Source: a bacterium (GTDB lineage Bacteria > Planctomycetota > UBA1135 > UBA2386). Taken from it: 64,000 nt of DNA. The stretch is taken from contig JAUILN010000012.1 in assembly GCA_030432695.1 (NCBI GenBank), positions 62,001-126,000 on the forward strand. The letters run 5' to 3'. Position numbers and translations under genes: made by a program. Positions 18,643 to 27,772 of this stretch are shown here, in pieces. The notes beneath the pieces were generated by a model. It saw only the letters and a list, made by a program, of their open reading frames with translations. It did no database searches and was not told the origin of the DNA. The stretch's first letter is position 1. Every line of letters starts with the position of its first letter.

Positions 18643-20313
18643 ATGCGTGCACCCAGCCTGCTGCTGACCGCCCTGACGCCAGCCGTCGTCCTCGCGGCGC
18701 TCTCCGCTCAGTCCGACCGCGACTGGCAACGCCTCGACGCCCAGGTCACCTCCCGCGGCATCGAGGCCGACATCCGCTTCCTCGCCGACGACCTGCTCGG
18801 CGGCCGCGGCGTCGCCACGCCGGGCGGCGCGCTCGCCCGGACCTACCTCGCCACCCGGCTCCGCGCGCTCGGCATCGAAGCGCCGTTCGCCCCGCCGGAG
18901 GAGCAGCACTCGCCCACGGCCCGCGCCGGCTACGAACAGCCGGTGCCGATCCTCGGACTGACCTCGACGGTCGAACGCGCGCTGCAGGTCACCGCCGAGG
19001 GCCGCGAGCCGATCGGGCTCAGTGCGCCGGCCGACTACGTCGCCTGGGCCGGCCATCGCGCGGAGACCGTCGCCTGGAACGACGCGGAAGTGGTGTTCGT
19101 CGGCTACGGCATCGACGCGCCGGAGCAGGACTGGGACGACTACGGCGACGCCGACCTCACCGGCAAGGTCCTGCTGTTCCTCAACGACGACCCGGACTGG
19201 GACCCCGCGCTGTTCGCCGGCAAGACCCGGCTCTACTACGGGCGCTGGGCCTACAAGTACGAGGAGGCCGCGCGACGTGGTGCCGCGGGTGCCCTGGTGA
19301 TCCACACCACGCCCTCGGCCGGCTATCCGTTCCAGGTCATCCAGACCCAGCACCAGAAGGAGCAGTTCTGGCTGCCCTTCGACGACGCCACGCCGACGCT
19401 CGACATCCGCGGCTGGTGCTCGGACGACGCCGCGACCCGCCTCTGTGCGCTGGGCGGCCAGGACCTCGCGACGCTGCGCGAGCGGGCGCGCAGCCGGGAC
19501 TTCACGCCGATTCCGCTCGGCGTCCAGGCGTCGCTCGGGCTCGCCAACGCGTCGCGCGAGCTCGACACCGCGAACGTCGTCGGCGTGCTGCGCGGCAGCG
19601 ACCCGGAGCTGCGCGACGAGGCGGTGGTGGTCTCGGCGCACTACGACCACCTCGGCGACGGCCCTGAGCGCCGCGGCGACACGATCTACAACGGCGCGAT
19701 CGACAATGCCGCCGGCTGTGCCGCGGTGCTCGCGGTGGCGGAGGGGCTGACCGCGCTCGACGTGCCACCGCGCCGCAGCGTGGTGTTCCTGTTCCCCGCC
19801 GCCGAGGAGTCGGGCCTGCTCGGGGCGAAGCACTACGCGCGCGCGCCCCAGCCCTTCCCGGCGAGCGCGTTGGTCGCCGACTACAACTTCGACTTCGTCA
19901 ACGTCTGGGGGCCCACCGAGGACATCCAGCTGGTCGGCCACGGCAAGAACTCGCTCACCGACGTGCTGACCTTCGCAGCGTCCCGCCGCGGCCGCCGCGC
20001 CGAGCCGTTCTCCCGCCCCGACACCGGCATGTTCTACCGCTCCGACCACTTCGAGTTCGCGCGCGCCGGCATCCCGTCGATCCTGCTGTCGCCGGGCGAC
20101 GACTTCGACGCGAACCGCGAGGGGCGCCGCCGCCTGAAGGCCGCCTACACCTCGACCCGCTACCACACGCCGCAGGACGAGTACGACCGACGCTGGAACC
20201 TGGACGGCATGGTCGAGGACGTGCGACTCGTCCTCGAAGCGGTGTTGCGCACCGCCGACGCCGCAGCCCGCCCGAGCTGGAGCGAGGGCGACGAGTTCGC
20301 CGACCGGCGCTGA
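18643..20313 (+). CDS. Secreted M28-family zinc metallopeptidase
   Basis: The product has 556 residues from the ATG at 18643. It has a cleavable signal peptide ending near LAALSAQ. A PA-domain-like insert follows (VVFVGYGIDAPEQDWDDY, GKVLLFLNDD, RGAAGALVIH). The M28 catalytic domain has zinc ligands in SAHYDHLG, GAIDNAAG, PAAEESG and a C-terminal RSDHFEFARAGIP. It should be an exported aminopeptidase or glutaminyl-cyclase-like enzyme, acting in the periplasm or outside the cell. The order signal peptide, PA insert, M28 is standard. There is no link to the genes on either side beyond direction. Confidence 0.92.
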   Translation: MRAPSLLLTALTPAVVLAALSAQSDRDWQRLDAQVTSRGIEADIRFLADDLLGGRGVATPGGALARTYLATRLRALGIEAPFAPPEEQHSPTARAGYEQPVPILGLTSTVERALQVTAEGREPIGLSAPADYVAWAGHRAETVAWNDAEVVFVGYGIDAPEQDWDDYGDADLTGKVLLFLNDDPDWDPALFAGKTRLYYGRWAYKYEEAARRGAAGALVIHTTPSAGYPFQVIQTQHQKEQFWLPFDDATPTLDIRGWCSDDAATRLCALGGQDLATLRERARSRDFTPIPLGVQASLGLANASRELDTANVVGVLRGSDPELRDEAVVVSAHYDHLGDGPERRGDTIYNGAIDNAAGCAAVLAVAEGLTALDVPPRRSVVFLFPAAEESGLLGAKHYARAPQPFPASALVADYNFDFVNVWGPTEDIQLVGHGKNSLTDVLTFAASRRGRRAEPFSRPDTGMFYRSDHFEFARAGIPSILLSPGDDFDANREGRRRLKAAYTSTRYHTPQDEYDRRWNLDGMVEDVRLVLEAVLRTADAAARPSWSEGDEFADRR

Positions 20314-20355
20314 CCACGCTCTCCCCGAGGAACTCCACCGTGAACCTCGGCCGGA

Positions 20356-20371
20356 CGGATACCAGTATCCG
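20356..20371. promoter_or_regulatory. Inverted repeat CGGATAC-CA-GTATCCG
   Basis: A perfect 7-bp inverted repeat with a 2-base spacer lies in the 156-base gap between the M28 peptidase and the sugar porter. It is relatively AT-rich for this genome. It could be an operator of the carbohydrate operon. Confidence 0.5.
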
Positions 20372-20423
20372 GCACCCCGCGGCGCTCGCTTGTCCCCGCG
20401 TCCCCGCTCCGTAGTCTGCCCCG

Positions 20424-20454
20424 CCCGGCATGCCGCCCCCTCCCGGCATGCCGC
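20424..20454. promoter_or_regulatory. Tandem palindromic operator candidates upstream of carbohydrate operon
   Basis: The 13-mer CCCGGCATGCCGC occurs twice, at 20424-20436 and 20442-20454, and each copy contains the perfect palindrome CGGCATGCCG. The spacing is 18 bases. The second copy ends 15 bases before the porter's ATG at 20470, next to an AGGAG ribosome-binding site (20460-20464). A dimeric repressor binding both sites would block transcription or translation of the operon. No regulator gene is adjacent. Confidence 0.6.
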
Positions 20455-20469
20455 GCGCCAGGAGACCCC

Positions 20470-22062
20470 ATGAGCGACGGCCGCCCCTCCGCCTACTCCA
20501 CCCTCGTCGCGTTCGCGGTCGCCCTCGGCGGCTTCCTGATGGGCTTCGACAGCGCGGTCATCTCCGGCGTGGTCGACCCGGTGAAGGACCGCTTCGAACT
20601 GAGCGCCGGCGAGCTCGGCTTCGTGGTGAGCTGCCTGACGGCGGCGGCGACCGCGGCGATGGCGGTCGCCGGCCCGCTTGCAGACCGCTTCGGCCGCCGC
20701 CCGGTGCTGCTGGTGACCGCGTTGCTGTTCACGGTCTCGGCGATCGGCAGTGCGTTCGCCCCCGACTTCTGGACGCTGGTGATCGCGCGCATCGTCGGCG
20801 GCTTCGGCGTCGGCGGCGCGCTGCTGATCGCGCCGATCTTCATCGCCGAGATCGCGCCCGCGGCGCAGCGCGGAAGGCTGGTGTCGTTCAACCAGCTCAA
20901 CATCGTGTTGGGCTTCTCCGCGGCGTTCTTCTCGAACTACTTCCTGAACGGCTACTTCGCCGAGCAGGCCGGCGACCAGTCCGACATCGCGTGGCGCTGG
21001 ATGCTCGGCGTCGAGGCGATCCCGGCGGCGATCTACTTCCTGCTGCTGTTCCTGGTGCCGCGCAGCCCGCGCTGGCTGGCGATCCAGGGCCGCGACGCCG
21101 AGGCGCGCCAGGTGCTGGCCCGCGCCAACGGCGAGGCGCAGGCCGACGCGGCGTTGGCCGAGGTGTTCGCGTCGATCCGGAAGTCGCAGGAGCTCGGTAA
21201 GGTCCGCTACACCGAGGTGCTGCACAAGAAGATGCGCCGGGTGCTGGTCATCGGCCTGGGCCTGGGCTTCTTCCAGCAGGCCACCGGCATCAACGCGATC
21301 TTCTACTACTGCACCACGATCTTCTCGCTGACCGGTGCCGGCCGCGAGGCGGCGCTCAGCCAGGCGATCTGGGTCGGTCTCGTGAACGTCGCATTCACGG
21401 TGCTGGCGATGTGGCTGATCGAACGGCTGGGTCGCAGGCCCCTGCTGATCATCGGCACCGCGGTGATGTCGCTGGCCCTGTTCACCAACTCGCTGGCGTT
21501 CTCGAGCGCGAGCTACGGCTTCGCGGCGGAACCGGCGACCGCCACCCAGCAGATCGGCGAGCTGGTCTCCCCCGAGGCGCAGGCGGCGCTGCTGCCGCTC
21601 GCCGGGCAGGCCTTCGACGACGTGCAGTCGTTCAAGACCGCGCTGAACGCCGCGGCCGGCAACGTCTCCGCCGAGCTCCGCGACGAGGTCGAAGGCAAGG
21701 GCGAAGACCTCGCCAAGGCCGCACTGCAGATCGACGGCCTGCTCGTACTCCTGGCGATCATGGCCTACATCGCCGCCTTCGCGATCTCCCTGGGTCCGGT
21801 GATGTGGGCGATGTTCTCCGAGATCTTCCCGATGCGCGTGCGCGGCGTGGCGATCTCGCTGGCCGGCTTCTTCAACTCGGCGGTCTCCTGGTCGGTGCAG
21901 CAGCTGTTCCCCAGCGGACTCGAGACCCTCGGCCCCGGCGGCGTGTTCGCGGTGTTCGGCAGCTTCGCCGCGCTGGGTCTGGTGTTCACCTTGATCTACG
22001 TGCCCGAGACCAAGGGCCGCTCGCTCGAACAGCTCGAAGCCGAACTCATTCCTGAGGACTGA
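20470..22062 (+). CDS. Sugar porter family MFS transporter
   Basis: The product has 530 residues with 12 predicted transmembrane helices. Sugar-porter signatures are present: GGFLMGFDSAVISG in helix 1, DRFGRRPVLL after helix 2, GRLVSFNQLNIVLG, a PRSPRWL motif after helix 6, FFQQATGINAIFYY in helix 7, GRRPLL in the second half and a PETKGRSLE C-terminus. It should be an inner-membrane symporter or facilitator for a mono- or disaccharide. An extra loop of about 100 residues before helix 10 (around residues 355-425) is longer than usual. It is the first gene of an operon with a GH16 lipoprotein 11 bases downstream, so it probably takes up sugar released by those enzymes. Confidence 0.93.
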   Translation: MSDGRPSAYSTLVAFAVALGGFLMGFDSAVISGVVDPVKDRFELSAGELGFVVSCLTAAATAAMAVAGPLADRFGRRPVLLVTALLFTVSAIGSAFAPDFWTLVIARIVGGFGVGGALLIAPIFIAEIAPAAQRGRLVSFNQLNIVLGFSAAFFSNYFLNGYFAEQAGDQSDIAWRWMLGVEAIPAAIYFLLLFLVPRSPRWLAIQGRDAEARQVLARANGEAQADAALAEVFASIRKSQELGKVRYTEVLHKKMRRVLVIGLGLGFFQQATGINAIFYYCTTIFSLTGAGREAALSQAIWVGLVNVAFTVLAMWLIERLGRRPLLIIGTAVMSLALFTNSLAFSSASYGFAAEPATATQQIGELVSPEAQAALLPLAGQAFDDVQSFKTALNAAAGNVSAELRDEVEGKGEDLAKAALQIDGLLVLLAIMAYIAAFAISLGPVMWAMFSEIFPMRVRGVAISLAGFFNSAVSWSVQQLFPSGLETLGPGGVFAVFGSFAALGLVFTLIYVPETKGRSLEQLEAELIPED

Positions 22063-22073
22063 TCGGAGCACTG

Positions 22074-23285
22074 ATGGACCCACTCCGCCTGCTGTCCGCG
22101 GCCGCCCTGGCGCTCGCGTCTTCCCTGCTCGGCTGCGCCGGCCTGCGCCCCGCCGATCCCGCCGTCGCGGTCGCCGTGTTCCAGGACGTCGCCGCAGACG
22201 GCATGGTCCACCTGGACTTCACCGAGGGCTCGACCGAGTTCCTGCTCGAGGTCCCCGTCGCCGGCCGCTACCGCTGCGAGCTGACCGTCCAGACCGCGCA
22301 GCCGGGCGCCGTCGCCTGGGTCGAGGACTACATCGACAACGACGACGGCCGCACCTACGACATCACCTCGTCGATCGCCCTCGACGCCGCTGGCGCGACC
22401 TTCACCAAGGACGGCTGCCCGCTCGACGCCCGCCCCCGGCGCATGCGCCTGCACGTCAAGGGTGGCCCGATCACGGTGAAGGACCTGCGCTTCGTCCTGC
22501 TGCGTGAGCACCTGCCGACGCCTGCGACGCTGGTGCAGGCCACCGCGGGCGAGGAGTGGCAGCTCGTCTGGCGCGACGAGTTCGACGGCGAAGGCCTGCC
22601 TGACCCGCGCAACTGGACCCACGACCTCGGCGACTGGGGCTGGGGCAACAACGAGCCGCAGTACTACACCGAGGCGCGCACCGAGAATGCCCGGCAGGAG
22701 CACGGCCACCTGATCATCGAGGCCCGTCCCGACGACCTGGGCCACGCCTGGACGTCGGCGCGGCTGACGACCCGCGCCAAGGTCAGCTTCCTCTACGGCC
22801 GCCTGGAGATCCGTGCCAAGGTACCCGCCACCGACGGCACCTGGGCGGCGGGCTGGCTGCTCGGCGACGCCTACCGCGACGAGCTGTCGTGGCCCTACTG
22901 CGGCGAGATCGATGTGCTCGAAGGCGTCGGTCGCGAGATCGACGACACGAGCGGCGACGGTGTGAACCACGCCTCGTGCCACACCCGCGCCTACTACTTC
23001 AAGCAGGGCAACCACATCTCGAACACGATCCCGGTCACGGACATGGCCGGCACGTTCCACGTCTACGCGATGGACTGGGACGAGCGCGAGGTGCGGATGT
23101 ACCTCGATGGCGAGCACTACTACACCTACGACAAGCACGACTCGCCGGAGGCCTGGCCGTTCGACCAGCCGCAGAACCTGATCCTGAACCTGGCGATGGG
23201 CGGCGGCATGGGCGGCGCGATCGCCGCGGGTGCCGGGCCGCAGCAGTTCGTCATCGACTACGTGCGCGTCTACGGACGCAAGTGA
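22074..23285 (+). CDS. GH16-family glycoside hydrolase lipoprotein (laminarinase-like)
   Basis: The product has 403 residues. A lipoprotein signal has lipobox LLGC at residues 18-21. Residues 22-155 form a beta-rich N-terminal domain. The GH16 domain follows with WRDEFDGEGLP, NNEPQYYT, GRLEIRAK, the catalytic ExDxxE motif GEIDVLEG, and a C-terminal FDQPQNLILNLAMGG plus IDYVRVYGRK. GH16 enzymes with this pattern mostly hydrolyse beta-1,3/1,4-glucans, agar or related galactans. The WPYCGEIDVLEG context is most like beta-1,3-glucanases. As a lipoprotein it should act at the cell surface or in the periplasm. Second gene of the operon. Confidence 0.93.
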   Translation: MDPLRLLSAAALALASSLLGCAGLRPADPAVAVAVFQDVAADGMVHLDFTEGSTEFLLEVPVAGRYRCELTVQTAQPGAVAWVEDYIDNDDGRTYDITSSIALDAAGATFTKDGCPLDARPRRMRLHVKGGPITVKDLRFVLLREHLPTPATLVQATAGEEWQLVWRDEFDGEGLPDPRNWTHDLGDWGWGNNEPQYYTEARTENARQEHGHLIIEARPDDLGHAWTSARLTTRAKVSFLYGRLEIRAKVPATDGTWAAGWLLGDAYRDELSWPYCGEIDVLEGVGREIDDTSGDGVNHASCHTRAYYFKQGNHISNTIPVTDMAGTFHVYAMDWDEREVRMYLDGEHYYTYDKHDSPEAWPFDQPQNLILNLAMGGGMGGAIAAGAGPQQFVIDYVRVYGRK

Positions 23286-23296
23286 GCGGTTCGCGC

Positions 23297-26200
23297 ATGG
23301 CCGAAACCCCTTGGAACGACCGACCGGTCGAGGGCGCGTTCGACGGACCCGCCGGCAACGCCTGGTACCGGATCCGCAACGTCGACCGGATGCCGCCCTT
23401 CCTGACGATGCTCGCCAGCGACACCGACCACTGGCTGTTCGCGTCGAGCCTCGGGCCGCTGACCTGTGGGCGCAAGAACGCCCGCTCCGCGCTGTTCCCC
23501 TACACCACCGACGACAAGCTGCACGACGCGGTCGACGTCACCGGCAGCCGCACCATCGTGCACGTCGAGGGTGAGCCGGGCCCGCCCTGGGAGCCCTGGT
23601 CGCGCCGCGGCCTCGGAGTCCGCCGGATCTCGCGCGACCTCGCCAGGTCGCCGCTCGGCGACGCGCTGCGCTACGAAGAACACGAGCACGACCTCGGCCT
23701 GTCGCTGAGGACTTCGTGGAGCACCCACCCGAGCCTGGGCGTGATGCGCACGGTGAGCCTGCACAACCGCGGTGGCTCCCCGCGCAGGATCCGAATCGTC
23801 GACGGACTGCTGAACCTGCTGCCGGCCGACGTCGACCCGCAGATGCAGGCCGGCTTCAGCAACCTGCTCGACGCCTACAAGACCGCTCGACTGGTCGGCC
23901 CCCACAAGCTCGGGGTGTTCGCGCTGAGTTCGGTCCCGGTGGATCGCGCCGAACCCAGCGAGGCCCTGCGCGCCAACACGGTGCGCTGCGAGTGCGCCGC
24001 CGACGCGCGCGTGCTGCTGACCACCCGCCAGCTCGAGGCCGTGCTCCGCGGTCAACCCACCACCGAGGAGGAGCGGGCCCGCGGCGAGCGCTGCTGCTAC
24101 CTGCTCGACCGGACCCTCGAGGTCGGCGCGGGGAGCTCGGTGCTCGTCGGCGAGTTCCAACTCGAGGTCGACCTGGACGCCGCCCAGGTGCTGCGCCTCG
24201 CCGCGACACCACCCGACCGCCGGGACCTGACCGAGCAGACCATCGCGCGGATCCGGACCCCGGGCTTCGGCACCCTCCGACACCTCGCCAGGCAGACCGA
24301 CGGCCTGTGCGAGACCGGCCAGCCGGCACGCGACGCCCGCCACCTGAGCAACACGGTCTTCAACCTGATGCGGGGCGGCACCTTCCCGCTCGGCCTGCAG
24401 CAGGAACGCGACGACTTCACGGCGTGGCTGGCCGGGGTGGCCCCTCGCGTCCATGCCCGGGTCCGCGGCGCCCTGGCGGCATGGCCGGCCCGCGCCGCCG
24501 TGAGAGCGCTCGGCCGGCTCGCCGCCACCACCGACGACCCCGACCTGGTCCGCCTGCACCGCGAGTACCTGCCGCTCGCCTTCAGCCGCCGCCACGGCGA
24601 CCCCAGCCGGCCCTGGAACACCTTCTCGATCCCGGCCCGCACCGCCGACGGCGCGCCGCGCTACGGCTACGAGGGCAACTGGCGCGACATCTTCCAGAAC
24701 TGGGAGGCGCTGGCCCGCTCGTTCCCGGCCTACGCCCAGGCCTTCGTGGCGCGCTCCGTCAACGCGTCCACCGCCGACGGCTACAACCCGTACCGCATCA
24801 CCCGCGACGGCGTCGACTGGGAGGTCCACGACCCGGACGACCCCTGGTCGTTCATCGGCTACTGGGGCGACCACCAGATCGCCTACCTGTCACGGCTCCT
24901 GCAGCGCTGCGAGGAGCTGACCCCCGGCCGGCTCGCCGAGCTGCTGGACCGCGCCGAGTTCGTCTCGGTGGACGTGCCGTACCGGATCCGCGGCTACGAC
25001 GCGCTGGTCGCCGACCCGCGCGACACGGTGGTGTTCGACGCCGAGCGTGCCCGTGAGATCGACGCGCTGGTCGCCGAGCACGGCAACGAGGGCAAGCTGC
25101 TCCGCCGGACCGACGGCGAAGTCCTACGCCAGACCCTCGCCGACAAGCTGCTGGTGCCGTTCCTCGTCAAGCTGAGCAACTTCGTACCCGGCGCGGGCGT
25201 GTGGATGAACACCCAGCGCCCGGAGTGGAACGACGCCAACAACGCGCTGGTCGGCCAGGGTGCGTCGATGGTCACCGCCTGCGCGCTGTGGAGTCATGCC
25301 GGCGTGCTGGCCGACCTGCTCGACCGCGACGGTGCCTACGCCCTCTTGGCGAGCACGCGCGGATTGTGGTCGGAGCTCGACGACGTGCTGACCCAGCACG
25401 ACTTCGACGCGGTGACCAACGACCCCGACGCGCGGCGCCGGTTCACCGACGCGGCCGGACGCGCCGGCGAACGCCACCGACTGCGGGTCTACGCCCGCGA
25501 CTTCGGCAACCGCGAGCAGGTCTCCGGCGCGCGGGTCCGCGGCTTCCTCAGCGAGGTGCGGCGCCTGCTCGCGACCTCGATCCGCGCCAACCGCCGCGAC
25601 GACGGTCTCTACCACGGCTACAACCTGGTGACCTTCGAAGGCACCGGCCGGATCGGCATCCGCCGCCTCGACCTGATGCTCGAGGCGCAGGCCGCCGTGC
25701 TCGGCAGCGGCTTCCTCGACGGCGCGGCCAGCGCCGACCTGCTCGACGCGCTGCGCCAGAGTGCGCTCTACTGCCCGCGACGCGACGGCTACGTGCTCTA
25801 CCCCGACCGCGAGCTGGCGCCGCTCGAGGAACGCAACGCGCTGCCGGAAGCCTTCCAGCGACGCTTCCCCAGAGCCGCCGCCCTGACCGAGGAGCTGCTC
25901 GCAGCGGGCCACGACGCGCTGGTCCGCGCCGACGACGACGGCGGGCTGCGCTTCGCGCCCGGGCTGCGCAACGCCGGTTGCCTGCGCCGGGAACTCGACC
26001 ACCTGGCCGGGTCCGGACCGCGCGCCGCGACCGACCGCGAGCGCGCCGAGCTGCTCGCCGCCTACGAGGCGGTGTTCGACCACGCCGCGTTCACCGGCCG
26101 CTCGGGCACCTTCTTCGGCTACGAGGGTCTCGGCTGCATCTACTGGCACATGGTCAGCAAGCTGGTGCTCGCGACCCAGGAGACGCTGTGGCGTCACGTC

Positions 26201-26674
26201 GACGGCGGCAGCGATCGAGCCACCACCGAACGGCTCCGCGGCCACTACTTCGCGCTGCGCAAGGGCCTCGGCGTCGAGGCCTCGCCGGCCGACTGGGGCG
26301 CCTTCCCGACCGACGCCTACTCGCACACGCCGCGCGACGGCGGCGCGAAGCAACCAGGCATGACCGGCCAGGTGAAGGAGGACATCCTCTGCCACCTCGG
26401 CGAGCTGGGCATCCGCATCGTCGACGGTGCGATCCGCTTCGATCCGTTGCTGGTCGAGTTCGACGAGGCGCGGTTCACGCTGTGTCGCACGGAGGTCTCG
26501 GTGCGGCGCTCGCACGCCGACGAGATCCTGGTGAGCCGCCACCCACATGGAGCGGACCAGAAGATCCCCGGTCACGTCCTCGACCGGGCCATCAGCGCCG
26601 AGATCCTGGATCCTTCGCCGGGCGCGCAGCCGCTCTCGCTGGTGATCTTCCGGGCGCCGCGGGGCAGCCTCTGA
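23297..26674 (+). CDS. Large cytoplasmic carbohydrate-active-like protein, family not assigned
   Basis: The product has 1125 residues with no signal peptide. The first 400 residues are beta-rich and resemble the N-terminal beta-sandwich of glycoside phosphorylases. The middle is helical, with a strongly conserved-looking block YEGNWRDIFQNWEAL, NASTADGYNPYRIT, DPDDPWSFIGYWGDHQ (around residues 455-530) and PEWNDANNALVG later, rich in Trp, Asp and Glu as in an (alpha/alpha)6 catalytic barrel. The size and the GH16 neighbour fit the long beta-glucan phosphorylases (clan of GH94, GH149, GH161), but I cannot match a family signature, so this is inference. It sits 11 bases after the GH16 gene and may process imported oligosaccharides. 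Confidence 0.7.
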   Translation: MAETPWNDRPVEGAFDGPAGNAWYRIRNVDRMPPFLTMLASDTDHWLFASSLGPLTCGRKNARSALFPYTTDDKLHDAVDVTGSRTIVHVEGEPGPPWEPWSRRGLGVRRISRDLARSPLGDALRYEEHEHDLGLSLRTSWSTHPSLGVMRTVSLHNRGGSPRRIRIVDGLLNLLPADVDPQMQAGFSNLLDAYKTARLVGPHKLGVFALSSVPVDRAEPSEALRANTVRCECAADARVLLTTRQLEAVLRGQPTTEEERARGERCCYLLDRTLEVGAGSSVLVGEFQLEVDLDAAQVLRLAATPPDRRDLTEQTIARIRTPGFGTLRHLARQTDGLCETGQPARDARHLSNTVFNLMRGGTFPLGLQQERDDFTAWLAGVAPRVHARVRGALAAWPARAAVRALGRLAATTDDPDLVRLHREYLPLAFSRRHGDPSRPWNTFSIPARTADGAPRYGYEGNWRDIFQNWEALARSFPAYAQAFVARSVNASTADGYNPYRITRDGVDWEVHDPDDPWSFIGYWGDHQIAYLSRLLQRCEELTPGRLAELLDRAEFVSVDVPYRIRGYDALVADPRDTVVFDAERAREIDALVAEHGNEGKLLRRTDGEVLRQTLADKLLVPFLVKLSNFVPGAGVWMNTQRPEWNDANNALVGQGASMVTACALWSHAGVLADLLDRDGAYALLASTRGLWSELDDVLTQHDFDAVTNDPDARRRFTDAAGRAGERHRLRVYARDFGNREQVSGARVRGFLSEVRRLLATSIRANRRDDGLYHGYNLVTFEGTGRIGIRRLDLMLEAQAAVLGSGFLDGAASADLLDALRQSALYCPRRDGYVLYPDRELAPLEERNALPEAFQRRFPRAAALTEELLAAGHDALVRADDDGGLRFAPGLRNAGCLRRELDHLAGSGPRAATDRERAELLAAYEAVFDHAAFTGRSGTFFGYEGLGCIYWHMVSKLVLATQETLWRHVDGGSDRATTERLRGHYFALRKGLGVEASPADWGAFPTDAYSHTPRDGGAKQPGMTGQVKEDILCHLGELGIRIVDGAIRFDPLLVEFDEARFTLCRTEVSVRRSHADEILVSRHPHGADQKIPGHVLDRAISAEILDPSPGAQPLSLVIFRAPRGSL

Positions 26675-26722
26675 CCGAATCCACCTGATACCCGTAACCA
26701 CGAAAGAGCCGACTTCGACGCC

Positions 26723-27763
26723 ATGCTCTCCCCAAGCTGCACCCGTCTCCTGCTCGCCGCCAGCCTGCTGTGCGCCGGCACGACACACTCCCAGGAACAG
26801 GCCACGACCGCGCTGCCGCCCGGCAAGGTCAAGGTCTACATCCTGATGGGCCAGTCCAACATGGTCGGCTTCGGCCGCGTCGCCGACGGCGACAAGCCGG
26901 GCACGCTCGAGAACCTGGTGAAGCAGGAGGGCAAGTACCCCTTCCTGATCGACGACGACGGCAACTGGATCGAACGCAGCGATGCCTGGTGCGTGAAGAC
27001 CACGGTCGGCCAGACCCAAGGCGCCCTCGCCCCGCGCTACGGCGCCCGCGCCCACTTCATCGGTCCCGAGCTCGGCTTCGGCCACGCGGTCGCCGAGTTC
27101 CACGACGAGCCGGTGCTGATCATCAAGGCCTCGCAGGGCAACCGCAGCCTCGGCTGGGACTGCCTGCCGCCCGGCTCCGAGCGCTTCGAGCACGACGGCT
27201 GGACCTACGCCGGCTACGGCGACGACTGCCCGCGCTGGAAGGAGGGCGAGGAGAAGAAGCCGGTGAACTGGTACGCCGGCAAGCAGTACGACGACTTCGT
27301 CCGCGACACCCACGAGGTGCTGGACGACCTGCCGAAGTTCTTCCCCGGCTACCAGCGCGACGACTACGAGATCGCCGGCTTCGGCTGGTGGCAGGGTCAC
27401 AAGGACCAGAATCCGGCCCACGCCGGCCGCTACGAGCAGAACCTGGTCGCCCTGATCAACAGCCTGCGCGCCGAGTTCGAGGCCCCCGAGGCACCGTTCG
27501 TGATCGCGACCATCGCCTTCGGTGGCGACAAGATCAGCGGCCCCGGCCTCGACATCGTCAACGCACAGCTCGCGGTGAGCGGCGAGCGCGGCAACTACCC
27601 CGAGTTCGCCGACAACGTCCGCACCGTCGACGTCCGCGAGTTCTGGCGCGAGAAGGACCAATCGCCCAACCAGCGCCAGGACTACCACTACTGGCACAAT
27701 GCCGAGACCTACATGGAGGTCGGCCTGACGATGGGGCGGGCGATGGTCGGGCTGCAGGACTGA
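26723..27763 (+). CDS. Secreted SASA-type carbohydrate esterase (sialate O-acetylesterase-like)
   Basis: The product has 346 residues. The signal peptide runs to about residue 24 (ASLLCAGTTHSQEQ). An SGNH-type SASA domain begins with the nucleophile motif VYILMGQSNMVGFG (Ser45). It continues with HFIGPELGFGHAV, IIKASQGNRSLGWD and a FGWWQGHKDQ segment that would carry the block III residue. A C-terminal HYWHNAETYMEVG supplies a candidate His. These enzymes remove acetyl groups from polysaccharides such as xylan, sialic acids or other acetylated glycans. As the last gene of the carbohydrate operon it suggests that the polymer is acetylated. It converges on the truncated serine hydrolase with a 9-base gap. 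Confidence 0.87.
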   Translation: MLSPSCTRLLLAASLLCAGTTHSQEQATTALPPGKVKVYILMGQSNMVGFGRVADGDKPGTLENLVKQEGKYPFLIDDDGNWIERSDAWCVKTTVGQTQGALAPRYGARAHFIGPELGFGHAVAEFHDEPVLIIKASQGNRSLGWDCLPPGSERFEHDGWTYAGYGDDCPRWKEGEEKKPVNWYAGKQYDDFVRDTHEVLDDLPKFFPGYQRDDYEIAGFGWWQGHKDQNPAHAGRYEQNLVALINSLRAEFEAPEAPFVIATIAFGGDKISGPGLDIVNAQLAVSGERGNYPEFADNVRTVDVREFWREKDQSPNQRQDYHYWHNAETYMEVGLTMGRAMVGLQD

Positions 27764-27772
27764 ATCGAGCGA

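Noticed and set aside
18421..22083. Minus-strand reading frame of 1220 codons
   Set aside because: It lies opposite exonuclease III, M28 peptidase and MFS porter genes whose motifs are clear. Its translation is low-complexity Arg/Gln/Gly sequence, an artefact of high GC.
23297..26674. Firm assignment of the 1125-residue protein to a beta-glucan phosphorylase family
   Set aside because: Size and context fit, but I could not match a defining family motif, so only a general carbohydrate-enzyme description is kept.
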